DNA of 64,000 bases, from positions 21,642,481 to 21,706,480 of the forward strand of contig OY821746.1 of NCBI GenBank assembly GCA_963682055.1. Direction: 5' to 3'. Made by a program: the position numbers and the translations under genes. The notes beneath the pieces were generated by a model. That model did no database searches. It saw only the letters and a list, made by a program, of their open reading frames with translations, and was not told where the DNA came from. How positions within the stretch are numbered: the stretch's first letter is position 1; every line of letters starts with the position of its first letter. Shown here one piece after another: positions 25,519 to 44,748 of this stretch. Source of the stretch: Primula veris (taxonomy: Eukaryota; Streptophyta; Magnoliopsida; Ericales; Primulaceae).

Positions 25519-28280
25519 CACATATAAATAACTAGATATAACTTAAACAATATATCATTAACCTTAAATTTAAGTAAAATGATAGAGAAACAGATGTTGA
25601 TGCTTTTATCAATATAATAATTATTTCTTTTTCTTTTTAATCTAAACATTATTCGCTTAGCATTGGATGAAATTCTTATTTATTTACTTTTAATGTCATT
25701 AGATATATGTTATTAAAGCATTATATCGCTTTATATGCTCATCTTCCTAAGGACTTATGCTTAGTTTGCAATCAATATTCCATCTTCATATTTTCCTAGT
25801 ATCTATATAGAGTATGTGATAGAAAACCATTTTGCACGGCGGAAAAAACGTGTCAGATTTCTAGTTTTAATATGTACGTATTATCAAAATTAATCATGTT
25901 TTACCGTATATGTTTATATCATACCGAATAATAGAAGAGAACAGATGAGGGTTGTGAGATGTAACAGATCGCATCAACTCTTTTAACTTATTCTAGCACA
26001 TTGATTCAAGGGGGTGGGCTCTTTCTCTCTCTAGGCAATCTCGAAAATATAGTTATGAAAAACTTATATTTGCCAAGAAAACGGTCGTGCTATATTTAGG
26101 CTAAGTTAGGCACTTGTATGCCGATTATGATATAACTCTTTAAAAAGATTTCGTGTTATCATATCTCCTTAAAACCCGAGATATACACAATCAATTTAAA
26201 TCGTGATTTATTCCACTAAAAAGCACGACTGATATCTTTACAATAATCTGAATATTTAATTCGTTCCAATTGTCAAACATGTTTATTATCTCTCCACGTA
26301 AAAATTAATCAGATACTCATTTATTAAATTAAATCACTGAATGATTTCTTATTTAATAAACGTATAATCCTTAAGTCTGTCCGCTTAACTTATTTGTCGT
26401 GTCAGATTATAAATCCATCTGCAGGGTTTACACGCACAAAACTTATAACCTTTCTCAATGGAGTATCATCAATCACTTACGGGACGTGGATTTCTTTTAT
26501 TACTAATAAACACCGATACGAATAATGCTGTCATCCAACTCATTAAGTTATTGACTCGTGACGAATCTCACCATGTATGAATTAAAATGACAAACACATT
26601 TATACATTGTTTGAATATCAATATATGAATTAAGAACATAAAAATAACCATTACCACGAGTTATGAATCATTTTGTCTAGTCAGTCACCAAATGATTATT
26701 TTGTAACAGTCCTGTTTAATACACACAAAGTGCATTAGTAAATGGAGTTGAAATTTATCTGTTTCCTGTAGTCAAGACAGACCTACTAAGACCATTTACT
26801 ACAAATCTATTGATGGTGTGTCTATTTTCATCTAAAATGGTAAACATATAACTTATATTTCATTAGAAACTACAATCTAATCTTTCGTGTGTAAATTATA
26901 CTCTAAACACTAGACCATCTACTAAATAGAATAATAAACACTTATTTAGTCATTCAGACAATAATGATAAATAACAATTGCTCATATTATTCTCATTAAA
27001 TAAATCAATTCAAAACATTGTCAAATATAAATACAAAAACAAACATGTCTTTTAGTATATTTATAACAGTATGAACCTATGGTTAACAACTTACTATATC
27101 AATGACATCAAAGCAAGTGTGTTTTGGGTATTTGACCGAAAATTGGCAAACAAAAGCGATGAAATAATGCAGATTTGATGGGAAAAAACGAGGCTAACCG
27201 TCCAATCGGAGAACTATAAGGTTGCCATAGGGAGTTGTTTTTTCGTCTATATGTCAAACACAATTTCTAAAATAAATGTGGTGCATGTGGTCATTTGTAA
27301 CAACAACGCAGAAGACCCGCATTCAAGTGGATGCTCGTGGAGTGGAGGCGAGATACGACAAATGGAAAATTAGTTTGGGATGATTAAGAAGAGGATATTA
27401 AGTTAGAATTTTAGAAACTTGAAAACATCCTCGAATGTAGGAGTTGGTAAACACCATAGAACAATGGGAGTGAGCTAGGATTTGCAATAAGAGAAGTTTT
27501 GAAATTACGCCTAAAGAAGCTACAATTTCGAAATTATGTGAATCATTTTCATAGGTGAAGGCGTGAAGTATACAAAAGGCACCAAGCTACTAAAATTGTT
27601 TTTTTAACTGCGACGCCCAAAACTCGATTCTCGGCAACTGAATTGAAATTTAACAATAAAAATAAAGATAAACTTAAAACTACCCAAAAAGAGATGGGAG
27701 ACTTACAAATAAATAAATATCAATCAACTTAATTACTAAAAACTCACATATATGTACTTATTTACAATTAGCTACATATAATTATTTACAATTAGATACA
27801 TATGTCATAAAAAATAACCAAGTATACAAAAATAAAATAAAAAACTAAAATATCAATAAAATCAATAAAAAATTTATACAGGGTTAGACATGATTGGACA
27901 TGATTAAATAATATTAATCAGGATTAGACATGATCAAACATGATTAGACATACATGATTGAATACGACTAGACAAGATCAGATACGATCACACGTATTTT
28001 TTAAAATTTTGGTTTTTAAATTTTATTTTTTTTTTGGATTTTTTAATGACATCTGTACCTATTTGTAAATAAGTTCACAAAATATATTTTTTTAAAAGAG
28101 TCATTAAGTTCAAAACAAGCGGATTTTTTTTTTTGTAAATAAATTTCTAAATATATACTAAATTGTCATTTTTTTCAAAAATGATCGGCAAGTCTCAACG
28201 GTTAGGTTTCAGTCCGACACAGTAAGTCAAACTTCACCCAAGAAAGTTCAAGAGCAACTTTTTTATAATGTTTTCATTTC
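25519..28280. other. Intergenic DNA, no gene seen
   Basis: AT-rich, with no coding frame I can support. A degenerate cluster based on GATTAGACATGAT lies at about 27885-27990. Parts of 26.0-26.75 kb have the mixed, non-repetitive texture of an old LTR, but no paired LTR, primer-binding site or retroelement gene is visible. Confidence 0.35.
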
Positions 28281-28317
28281 TTATGCAGTTGGAAATAAAT
28301 AAACAATTACCACTAAA

Positions 28318-28962
28318 CGATACACATGCGTTGCGTGTGATACACTATAAATTGTGATGATGATATAAATATTTAGAGTAAAAAAAACATAGTATATAAA
28401 AAAAATATGATATAAATTGTGATGATGATACAAATATTTATAGAAAAAAAATATATATAGCACATATATAAGAAATTTTGTGTGGTTAAAGATGGAGAAA
28501 GAGTGTAATTAATTTTTATTTTTTCTATTTTTTATGAAAGTAGTTAATATGATAATTAAGAAAAAAGTATAAGAATATTTATGGAAAAAAATGGTTAAAT
28601 TTGACAGCATCAACTTTTCTTGAGTTCTGTTATATTAATAGTATGATACCCACGCGTTGCGTGTGAGACGTTATAAATTATGATGATGATACAAATATTT
28701 AGAGTAAAACAAAATATATGATATAAGAAAAAAAAATATGATATAAATTGTGAACATTATACAAATATTTAGAGAAAAAAAATATAGGATATATATAAGA
28801 AATTTTGTATGGTTAAAGAGGCAGAAAGAGTGTAATTAGTTTTTATTTTTCTATTTTTTATGAAAATAGTTAATATGATAATTAAGAAAAAAGTATAGAG
28901 GTATTTTTAGAAAAAAAATGGTTACATTTGGGTGGATCAATTTTTATTCGGTTCGATAAAGG
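28318..28962. repeat. Tandem duplication, unit ~325 bp
   Basis: Two diverged units, starting near 28318 and 28645, share GCGTTGCGTGTGA, TTGTGATGATGATA, GAAATTTTGT-TGGTTAAAGA and TTTTATTTTTTCTATTTTTTA. No protein is encoded. Confidence 0.75.
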
Positions 28963-29199
28963 TCGAGAATTGTACTTCGTTCCATAATAGGAAATTAGGG
29001 ATGCAAGTGAATATATTTAGTTAAACTAAAATATTTATTACTCTATCACACAGAATCCAAATTGGTAATAAAATAATTTCATCACTTTTCAAATTTATCT
29101 TACAATAAACTTCCATTTAAAATAAGACATTCTAAAATGAAATGACTAGCAATTAAGGATTGACTATCAATTAAATTGAAGGAAAGACTAATTTACTAA

Positions 29200-30140
29200 A
29201 CGATTCAAAGAAACACCGCATATCACATCTATCTAGAAGCAACGGAAAGCACAAAAGTAAAAAACTTTGCAAGAAAAAAGTACATACATAAATGAAAAAG
29301 GGATGCGTTTTTTTTAGAATCCAGTGCAAACCCGTACCTCAGATTTACAATCGTAACTCACATGACCGACTTTGACCATGGTTGATTTCTTTTTATAAAA
29401 ATATAAAAAAAGGAAAACAGCATTATACAATAGTCAATAGTAGTATCACATTTTTATTTCTTTTGAAAATTAGTATATCATAGACCAGTATATTATTTTC
29501 AAAAAATAAACCTAATTATACTTTCAAAAAGAGGGGTAGTGCAAGGGTTGTGTACAAATAATGAAGTAATTATAAAAAGATCACTAACTTTACAAGAAAA
29601 AAGAACAGACATAAATCATAAATGAAAAAAAATATAAAACTGCATTTATGTATAATATCATAATATTATTTTCAAAAAATACTAGGTACTAGTAGCAGAA
29701 TTTAATATTTAGTTAAAATAATTCAAAGAAACACCACACATCACATTTATCGAAAAACAACGGAAAGCATAAAAATCACAAACCTTGCAAGAAAAAAAAA
29801 CATGCATAAGAAAAAGGGTGCACTTTTATCCGGCGCAAAAAAAAAATGAATCCAGTACAAAACCATAACTCAGAGGTACGAACTTTGACCATGGTTGACT
29901 TTTTTTTTTTTTCAAATAAAAAATATAGAAAAATGAATGAAAAATAAAAACCTCGTCATACAATAGTCAATAGTAGTATCAGACCTTTTTTTTTAAATTA
30001 GTATTATCGTAGACTAGTATATTATTTTCAAAAAATACTATCCGAAATCAGAATTTAATCCAGTGCAAGAGTTGCGTACAAATAAAACCGCATCATACAA
30101 TAGTCGATATTAGTATCGCAGTATCATAAGATTATATATT
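29200..30140. repeat. Diverged tandem duplication, unit ~510 bp
   Basis: About 29203-29530 and 29715-30075 share ATTCAAAGAAACACC, CAACGGAAAGCA, CTTTGACCATGGTTGA, ACAATAGTCAATAGTAGTAT and GTATATTATTTTCAAAAAAT; a third partial copy follows at about 30060-30140. Non-coding. Confidence 0.65.
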
Positions 30141-30246
30141 TTTTTTAAAAATAGTACTAGTATAGTCAATGTTTCGGCAGAAGTTGACCGTCTAGTGCCT
30201 AATCTCACGCTTAATTACCGCTTAATCCTTGTAATTCCACATAATA

Positions 30247-30471
30247 CTCAATCCGTTCCCAATTAATTGTCAATTACGAAATTACATGCAATTTTGACCG
30301 ACTTATAACATATATCAAAATTGTTGAAATGAAAATTTTCAAAACTAAATCATATAATTTAATGTTTGAACTATATGATTAACTTTTAAAAAATTTCATT
30401 TCGAGAATTTTGAATATTTGATAGAATTTATTAACCGATCAAAATTACACATAATTAATTAGTAACGGATG
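30247..30471. mobile_element. Stowaway/mariner-like MITE upstream of the kinase gene
   Basis: A 225-bp element with inverted ends (left CTCAATCCGTTCCCAATTAA; right TTAGTAACGGATG), TA on both sides, and inner GCAATTTTGACCGACTTATAA with its complement-like partner CCGATCAAAATTACAC. It is the same family as 563-1386. Confidence 0.75.
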
Positions 30472-30473
30472 TA

Positions 30474-30815
30474 TTATTTTAATTTAGGCCAGCAGCTGGA
30501 CAAGGCATAATTTAGGACTAAATATGCATTTTATAGTAGTAGGATATAATTATCAAAAAAAAGAGAAAGTATGAGAAATGAGAATTAAATTATTTAATGA
30601 GGTGGCAGGGTTATATCCAATTCAACCCTCGCAGCCACAGAGGAAAGTTCTCTCTCTCTCTCTCTCTCTCTTCCGTCTGTTTCAGTTTCCTTCCTATTCT
30701 TTATTTTCCCGATCCCTTTTTTATTTATTTATTTCTATATATAAATAATAAAAAAGAAGAAATAAAAAAAAGAAAGAAACCCTAGGTTAGTAGACGGTGG
30801 TGGATCTAAGAGAAG
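30474..30815 (+). promoter_or_regulatory. Kinase gene promoter and leader
   Basis: Upstream DNA of the casein kinase gene. A CT repeat (30651-30671), typical of plant 5' leaders, is followed by TTTCAG and an A-rich leader to the ATG at 30816. A TATA box is not clear. The Stowaway-like MITE ends only about 345 bp upstream of the ATG. Confidence 0.4.
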
Positions 30816-36746
<5,931 letters not shown>

Positions 36747-38703
36747 TCATGTTGGGTAAATATACCAATTGTGTTCACTTCAACATACCATACCATATTA
36801 TGGATTATATAAAATGATTCTGGACTGACTAATTTTTTTTTCTTGTTGTCTTGTTGCAGCTTTATTGGATCAGTCATGAACTATGACCGTTTGTTTGAGA
36901 ATATATGGGCTATGGCTTTCATTTGCATTGATATTACCGGCTCAAGTTCAAGTGGCGCGAGACTAAATGTTTGTTGCATAAATCAGCAGTGTGCTCGAGA
37001 TCTTAGTGATGATCATGTCTGGTACTAGAGTGATGAAAAGCTGGATGGTCGAGTGTAAGCATTTCCAAGGTGACTGCATGAATAGTTGATCCTTGAAAAC
37101 CGATCACTCGGTTCTTTGATGTATATATTTGTCAAAAACTGCATAATATGGCCTCATGTTAGATAGGCATGTGTGCTATGTTGTTTCCTTCATACATGGA
37201 TCTGGAATTTTTCTTTAACATTTGTGATTAACAGTGTTTTCTTGAATTGAATATTTGGATCTATAATCTTGTACCATGTACACACCTTTTGGATAATAGA
37301 TATGTTGGAAACATGCTTGCTTTTGATCACTAGATCTCTTAAATTCACCGATATTGGATAACATATGCTAGCCCTGATATATATTACGTCGGAAGGTTTA
37401 TTTAGAGAATTTGTATGATTCAAACTGCTTAATTGATTGTTGCATCCCCGTCGATGTTTATTAGGGAGTTGTTATGGCCATAATCTGACCTTAGTCCGGT
37501 CAAGTAAACATATTCTTCAATTTTGGGGTATGTTTTTGTCGTTTTCTTTTAGTATGTATTTTTTTGTACTAGATCAATTTTATTATGAAAAGACGTGTCA
37601 CTCAGGCTCTTCATCACTCATCTGTGCAGATTCGATGCATACCGCTCTCTGATTTCAGACTGTGATCAAGAATTCTTTGGCACTGAAATACCGAGAATAT
37701 CTCAAATATTTGTTCCAGTAGAGCTGCAACTGAATATATTTCCAATCGACCGGATATTTGCTTTATTCAAAGGGTTCCAAAACCTGTTGTTATCAGCTCA
37801 ATTATCTATTCATGATTGTATGCTTGTTAGAATTATCTTATATAAGAATGAATGTAAACATACAAAATCTAAAATGAACAGTTCAAAACACGACCCATCT
37901 TTTTCCATATACTCACGCAGTATTTGTTTGACATGCTCATTGATATTTTGCACTTGAGATTTTTATTATTTGTATAAAGTAGACTGAAGAACAAAATTAC
38001 AACTAATTTTCATTATAATTTCGGTTTCTAATTGGATAAGATGGAGAGCTGGTCACCCACGATAAAAGGCGTACGCAAGCTTCGTTTAGTCTACAATGGA
38101 CCAAGAAAGCGACACTTTTGGACAATTAAACCATCCTTATAATTAGTTCGATATTTTCATATTTCCATTTCTATAAATATTTTCATTTTTCATTTTTCAT
38201 TTTACATGCTTATATTATATTTTGCAAACTACTGTCATAAGTTTTTAATCAAATAATGTAATGTATTCTACAGGGTTTTAAAAAGAAGAGAAATTTTGGA
38301 TGTCCCGTTTTGGTATTTTGCTACGCTAGAATACATATGAAACTGATTAACTCCTCCCAGTCGAATTTTTGAGGCAGTATTGCCATTATGTAAGGTGACA
38401 AGACCCGTTTCTTAAAAAAAGAAGATAATCTTAACACATTTTCACGTGTATTATACAAATTTAATATCATTCATTGACGAATAGCCGCAACTACTCAGGC
38501 GACACGGTTGTTGAGTTAAGGCTTTAAGTCATTGAAAATCTTAAGAGGGGGTATTCGTATTACGCAGTCTTTTGGTCTTTTCTTCCTGCACTTCCGGTAA
38601 TGAACTTTTTATGTGCTCAAATTTTGAGCTGAAGTGCTTTCGAAAGCAGAAAAGAGAATTCATCAACTTCCAAAGATTTGGCAACTCGTCGAAAAACTGT
38701 GCT
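36747..38703. other. Convergent intergenic region between kinase and methyltransferase
   Basis: Contains the kinase 3' UTR, probably with an intron at 36756-36859 (donor GGTAAATAT, acceptor TTGTTGCAG), and the 3' flank of the minus-strand methyltransferase. No gene is recognised at 37.1-38.7 kb. Confidence 0.5.
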
Positions 38704-41700
38704 TCATTTCCAGAAAGCCAGGATTGGCCTAGCAAATCCAGCTTTAGTGCCAGATAAGCGGGAAGTGATGTTTTCCACCGTTCTGAACCCAATCTGCCAC
38801 CCAGGAAAGATCATAAACATTAATCTATGACATATTTTGGGTTTAAAATCAACGAATAAAGATATAAGAATCTCTTTGTAAGGTTACACCAAGTGTAGCA
38901 GGTACCTTGTCCAGAAGAATTTCTTGGAAACTATCAGGATAGATCTTGATATCACGGTAATTAGTTTGTGACACCTGTGAATATATATTTGCAGAATGTT
39001 AAGGTTGATAACTAAAGAACACAAACGAACAAATGGATCCGGAAACTACTCAGATGCGCTATGTAAAATTTCAATATCAGAAAGTAACACAAACCAAGTG
39101 TTGGATCCGGAAACTACTCGGGGGGTGAACTATGTAAAATTGCAATATCCGTAATATTTGAGCCGCATCATAACTTTAAAAACCGAGATGCATCACATAT
39201 CAAATCCTATTATAGCTTCTCGTTCGGCTTCGGAACATATATTCTTATAATCTATAATGGGCTACTTTTTCACTATTTTGTTCCAAAAATCATTTCAATT
39301 TCGAGTAAGAACGGAATGTCAGAACCATTAGAGGACCCTACACGCTCCCCCTCTTCCTTTCGTTTCTTCATTGGTATATATACTTTATAGAATGGAACAA
39401 AGATAATGTTAAGAGGAAGTTGTACCTCAGATACAAGACGGTTTTTGTAGTAAGATTCCCATGGCTGGGGTTCCAGAATAAAGACTCCACCCTGTTCATT
39501 ATTAGTGCACATGAATATTGATAAGGGAAGGGGAAAACAAGATGATATCCAAAAAAAATAGAGCTTTTTTTTTTGGCAAAAAAGGCCAAAGTAGCAAAGA
39601 GAGTACCGGATGAAGAAGTTTCCAAACTTTTGAAAACAAAGTAATCAGTCCATCATCTCCCCAGTTCAAATGGATCCATTTTGACACACTTAAACTGTTC
39701 GAAGTCAAAACAACAAAAAAGGAAGACAAACTCAATACATGTGAAACATCACAGAGGACGTGAAATTTGATTAATATTCAATGTATACCTAAAATTTGGA
39801 TATTGGAATGATAAAGAGCTGATTTCAAGTGAAATTATGCATTCACAGAAACAAAACCCAACTAAACTTGATTACCCTTGATATCAATGTAGTTTATCGT
39901 TATAAAACAGATGGGTGAATCCGCCAATATTCTTTCTGTATTTTTACCCATATATATTATAAATGCTGAACCATTAATTGTGGCAGAACCAGGATTTACT
40001 TGTGGAAGGGGCTGAACTTCACAAGAACATGTCTATTATGTGGGGGGTTTAGGTAAAATGTGGTAAAACTCAAGTTTTTGCTCAGTATCTGGGGGTTGGT
40101 AATCCCTTTCAGCCTACTCAGAGTTCCTCCGATGCAGCTATAATTCTACTTTTAGAATACTCAAAACGAAAACTCAACCAAATAGACACTTATGTTTATC
40201 AGTATCCCATGTAGCACAGACATTTATTTTAGAATTTGTCCATCACAAGAAGTCCGCCTCATCTATTTTTACATTTACTCTCCAGATTAATACTGGAATT
40301 CACTTCATAAAACAAAATAACTTACCAAAGAATTGTATGGTAGCACTTATCGTCTGGTGATCTCCAATTCTGGACAAAATTTCCCTTTTGGAAAGTGACT
40401 ATGTTGAAAAGATCTTTTCCTTCGGGTACAGAATCAGCACCCGTACTTTTGTTGGTCTCTTCTTTTTGTGATCCAGTGGCAGCATGCTGAGCATCTTTAA
40501 CCACCTCCGTATTTTCTAATTGGGAAATCTTTGGAGAATTCTGGGAATTAGCACCCATACTTTTGTTGGTCTCTTCTTTTTGTGATCCAGTGGCAGCATG
40601 CTGAGCATCTTTAACCACCTTCGTATTTTCTAATTGGGAAATCTTTGGAGAGTTCTGGGAATTAGCACCCATACTTTCGTTGGTCTCTTCTTTTTGTGAT
40701 CCAGTGGCAGCATGCTGAGCATCTTTAACCACCTCCGTATTTTCTAATTGGGAAATCTTTGGAGAGTTCTGGGAATTAGTCACTCGTACAGTTCTTCTAA
40801 GAGTCCAGCAAGCATCCTGTACTCGATCTATGAGAAAAGGAAACACAAGCAACAATCAAATCCCAAAAATATCTTAAGTATATTGGTCGGATGTACAATC
40901 ACCGAATGTTACTACAAACCTAAAATTTTCTTTCGATGTACAATCTATAAACTAATTTCTGAATTGCAATAAATGTAGCAAGTAATTCTGAAAGCAAACA
41001 ATATTTTATAACAAACTAAAACCAATATTAATATAGTGAAGCATTGTCTATCAAGTCCAAGAAACCCCGGTAACCAGATATATATGATTTCTTGCTCAAG
41101 TAAGACATTATAAATAAAATACAAATTTTTGAAGCGACGAGATTATCTAATCATATACTAGTTTGGTGCTTTCTCGTGTACGTATGTGGAAAAGAGACCA
41201 TAACAATTTTTTAAAGTTGGTTTCCAGAGTAAACATACCACCGTCAATGTCGATTCCAAGGATGCTCCTGCAGCCAAACTTTTTTGCTGCAAATAAATAA
41301 ATTTCATAAAAAAAAAACTAAATAAACAAAAAGTTATAACCAGAATCACACTTTAATTTTTTTGGGGGGGCAACTTTAGATTGATCTCATATTAAATTGA
41401 ACTAAATTACAAACAGTGAGATATACAAGTTGAAGAAGAAAAAAGAGAAACTACTACATGAAAGGTCAGAGCCATTCGATTACAAATTCCTAGTTGAGGC
41501 AATTATAATTTCTTTGAATTTTATCAAAACATAAATTCATGTACATTTCAAAATCTATGCTGACATATAAAACAAAAAAAAGTATACATGCCACTACAAC
41601 AGATAGTTACGCGTACAAGTGGCATTTGTAAGACAATAATTATTTTAAAAAAATGCTAGGGAGAACATATAGCATCTTTGCGGAATTTCGACAATAGTCC

Positions 41701-44569
41701 GTAACTCTTATGACTAAGACATCTCCTAATTTGATCCGATCTTTGCCTGATAACTAAAATTTGTCCAAAGATTTTTCCTTATATTTGTCTTATCCATTAT
41801 GTGAAAGCGATCAAAATGGTGGAACCTATGTTGCACGGATACGGATACGGGTATCGTATTCGATACGGATACGCGGATACAGATTTTTTGAAAATTTAGG
41901 ATACGATACGGCTAGGATACGGCAATTATAATTATAATAAAAATTATTATTATATATATATATATATCTACAAAATATACTGCTACAAATTAATTTTTAC
42001 TTATCAAACATTATCTGGAAATACAATTCCCCAAAAGGTGTTCTATAATATGTAAGTACTTATGTATATTTGTACTTTCTTATAAATAGCAAATATATAC
42101 TTTATACTAATATAGCATGTATGACTCATTACTTTAATGAGCTTATAATACTTTGCCTTAAAATTGTAAATAAATATAAATTTTCAACCCCACCGTATCT
42201 TGAAAACTATGGGTGAAGCATCTGTGAAGTATCATTGAAGTATTGGATAGATCAAACTTTTGAAAAGTCAAGGATATGGCATTTGGAGTATCCGATGCGA
42301 GTATCGGATTGGTCAAACCTTTGAAAAGTCAAGGATACGGCATTTGGAGTGTCGGATACGGTATCGGAGTATCGGGGGAGTATCGGTATCCCCCGATACT
42401 CCGATACGGCAATTTTTAAAAAAATTGGAGTATTCGTGCTACATAGGGTGGAACAAGGAGTTGAACGTATAGACAGAAAACTGCACCTAATGTTTAACAC
42501 AATAAGTGAAGATTTTACATTGATGCATGCAAGTCAAGGTAAACCATAAAGTTTAGTGAAATACTTATGCAGTAATCTGAAGGTATGTCACAAGGCCAGC
42601 CAGTTCTATACAATCTCGAGGTAAAAGAATAGAAGACAACACGGAAATTTGGATTTAGCTCCATAGTTTTAATACCTATAGCGATCGTAATTGACCCACT
42701 ATTGCATCCAATGTCTAGACAATCCTTGCCCTCAAACCACTCTTGCTTAAAAACCTTCAATCGAGGATCTTCATCCAAATCCTGACCAACCTGAATAAAA
42801 ATAAAAAATGGATCAAGAAGGTGAAGCCAACTACATCTTTGAATAGAAAGGAAAAGAACTCTAGTATTTATATAATGCAACTAGTATCCACACAGTTAAC
42901 TTTGCAATTGCAAATATACATGAAAAAACTATAAGCACACAAGTTACGTGTTGAAGGACCTCAAAAGCTGCAGATGCTCTCAAATATCAAAGATAAACAT
43001 GAACTGATAAACACAAACATTCAAGTAACAGATGATAATTATGTGATCAAAGAGAATTAAGAAAGTAAAAGGGGCAAACATTATTTATTTGTCTCTCCAA
43101 AGAAATCATGTTCCAAAACACAAACATAGTGCTAATTGTTAACAGCACCAACAATTTACAACTTTTACAAGTTTCTTAATCAAAGCACGTCGATAAGTAT
43201 TCTAGTCGGCCTGCAACTTTTAAGTGAAAGATGTGGTTTATTTAAGACCAAGAAAAAAAAAGATGGATTCAACCCACAAAAATCTTGACGGTATTAAGTC
43301 AGAAACTTAAGACAAAAATCTCAAGTATTTGATACACTGGACAGCTAAATACACTGCCAGTCTGCAATTTATGAAGGAAAAAAAAGGTGAGCTTAAAAGG
43401 TACAACTAAAGCAGCCCACTAACTGGGCATACAAACAAAATCATATAAGACGAATCAAATGAATAAAGGCAAATAACAGTAAACGGCTTACGTTTTTAAA
43501 TAAAACCTCGTCCAAACCAGGGGCAAACTGTTCAGAACAGAAAAACTATAAATTTGCTCAAGTTATAATTAAAAGGACAGGTGATTACATGATAGCTCAT
43601 AAAAGCTGGTCAGTTTATAGAAAATAAAACTATTAGCCTGCAACTTGGTGAGCTTAAAAGCTGCAACCAAAGAAGCCCATAAAGTAAACATACAGACAAA
43701 AACGTTTAGAAATCAGATGAATGAATAAAGGAGATAATCAAGTAAAGGGTCTTTTTCCTCAAAATAAAACTGTCTAAACACGGGGTCAACTATTCATAAC
43801 AGAAAAAAGCTATCAATTTGCACAAATCGTAAATAAAAATCTCGCCTTTTCAAGTCAGAAACTAAAAAACTAAACTAAAGTTTTTGATACTGGACAGCTA
43901 GCTATATATATATATACAATGCAAGTCTGCAACTTATAAAAGGAAAAAAGAACAAATAAGCTGAGCTTAAAAGATGCAACTACAAAAAAGCCCACTACCT
44001 AAACATACAAACAAAGACATTTAAAACTGGAATAATTGAATAATGTCAAATAACAAGGGTCTTTTTCCTCGAAATAAAACTGTGTCCAAAGTCCAAACAC
44101 AGGGATAACGGTCATAGCAGCAAAATCTATCGATTTGCACAAATTGTAAATAAAAATCGCACCTTTTCAAGTCAGAAATAAAAAAAAAGGAAACTAAAGT
44201 TTTCGATTCTGGACAGCTAGCTATAGCCTATATATATATATACAATGCACGTCTGCAACTTATAAAGAAAAGAAAAACAAATAAGCTGCAACTATAATAT
44301 TCCATAAAGTAAACATATAAACAAAAAACATTAATAGAAATTTAGCCTTTCCAAGCCAGAAATAAAAAACCAAACTAAAGTTTTTAAAACCATATAAAAA
44401 TAATGCAAATAAGGTGAGCTTAAAAGCTGCAACTTAAAAAAAGGCACTACCTAAACATACAAACAAAGACATTTAAAACTTGAATAAATGAATAAACTCA
44501 ATTAACAAGTAAAGGGTCTTTTTTCCTACAAATAAAACCACTATTAAATTTACAAATATATGCAGAAAT

Positions 44570-44626
<57 letters not shown>

Positions 44627-44748
44627 GGAATAATTACACGATAGCCGTAGTAGTTTCTGTAATTTCCGAATATTGCAACTTCTTTACGTTTTCTCTTATT
44701 ATTATTATTATTATTATTGGGGTTTTCGATCGAGACTTTTTTGCTCAT
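38704..44748 (-). CDS. Bin3/MePCE-type RNA methyltransferase (5' gamma-methylphosphate capping family)
   Basis: Eight exons on the minus strand: 44748-44638, 42790-42676, 41286-41239, 40827-40326, 39694-39607, 39491-39426, 38974-38906 and 38793-38704. They encode 362 aa with all phases consistent. The family caps small RNAs such as 7SK and U6 with a methyl group on the 5' gamma-phosphate, using SAM. Signatures: GNYRNYYGYR ending at residue 37, SAM motif CLDIGCNSG (61-69), ILGIDID (84-90), KWIHLNWGDDGLITLFSKVW, GGVFILEPQPWESYYKNR, NYRDI, and the C-terminal IGFRTVEN...RPILAFWK. Exon 1 is short, holds seven Asn codons, and is easy to miss because it lies between two microsatellites; an in-frame TAA directly precedes its ATG. 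Exon 4 carries three in-frame 38-aa repeats. Intron 2 holds a hAT element. An 8.9-kb MULE starts 154 bp upstream of the ATG, so expression may be altered. Confidence 0.93.
40436..40777 (-). repeat. Three in-frame 114-bp (38-aa) coding repeats in the methyltransferase
   Basis: Exactly three copies (40777-40664, 40663-40550, 40549-40436; residues 109-222), each reading NSQNSPKISQLENTE then VVKDAQHAATGSQKEETN, with only a few substitutions (E/K, M/T). They sit in the variable linker between the SAM-binding motifs and the FQKGNFVQNW segment. The unit is polar and charged, so probably disordered. Confidence 0.97.
41826..42446. mobile_element. hAT-like element rich in GATACGG, in methyltransferase intron 2
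   Basis: A 621-bp element with inverted ends (CTATGTTGCACGGATAC on the left; the right is the complement of CTATGTAGCACGAATAC). The perfect 8-bp TSD GGTGGAAC lies at 41818-41825 and 42447-42454. The interior has GGATACGG-type repeats and two copies of AAAGTCAAGGATA-GGCATTTGGAGT. No coding capacity. Confidence 0.9.
43360..44560. repeat. Diverged ~270-300-bp tandem repeats in methyltransferase intron 1
   Basis: Four diverged units, anchored by GTCTGCAACTTATAA, GAGCTTAAAAG-TGCAACTA, CTAAACATACAAACAAAGAC, GGGTCTTTTTCCT and TAAAAATC-CCTTTTCAAGTCAGAAA. The last two units are the most alike. Intron-confined and non-coding. Confidence 0.75.
44572..44623. repeat. AT microsatellite at the start of methyltransferase intron 1
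   Basis: About 26 AT units beginning 14 nt inside intron 1, just after the exon 1 donor. Confidence 0.95.
44698..44718 (-). repeat. (AAT)7 coding microsatellite, poly-Asn in exon 1
   Basis: Seven AAT codons on the minus strand encode Asn 11-17 of the methyltransferase. They lie between the start codon and the basic KRKRKE segment. Length polymorphism would be expected. Confidence 0.9.

Noticed and set aside
25990..26760. A solo LTR of a Copia-type element
   Set aside because: The texture is suggestive, but no termini, TSD or second copy could be found.
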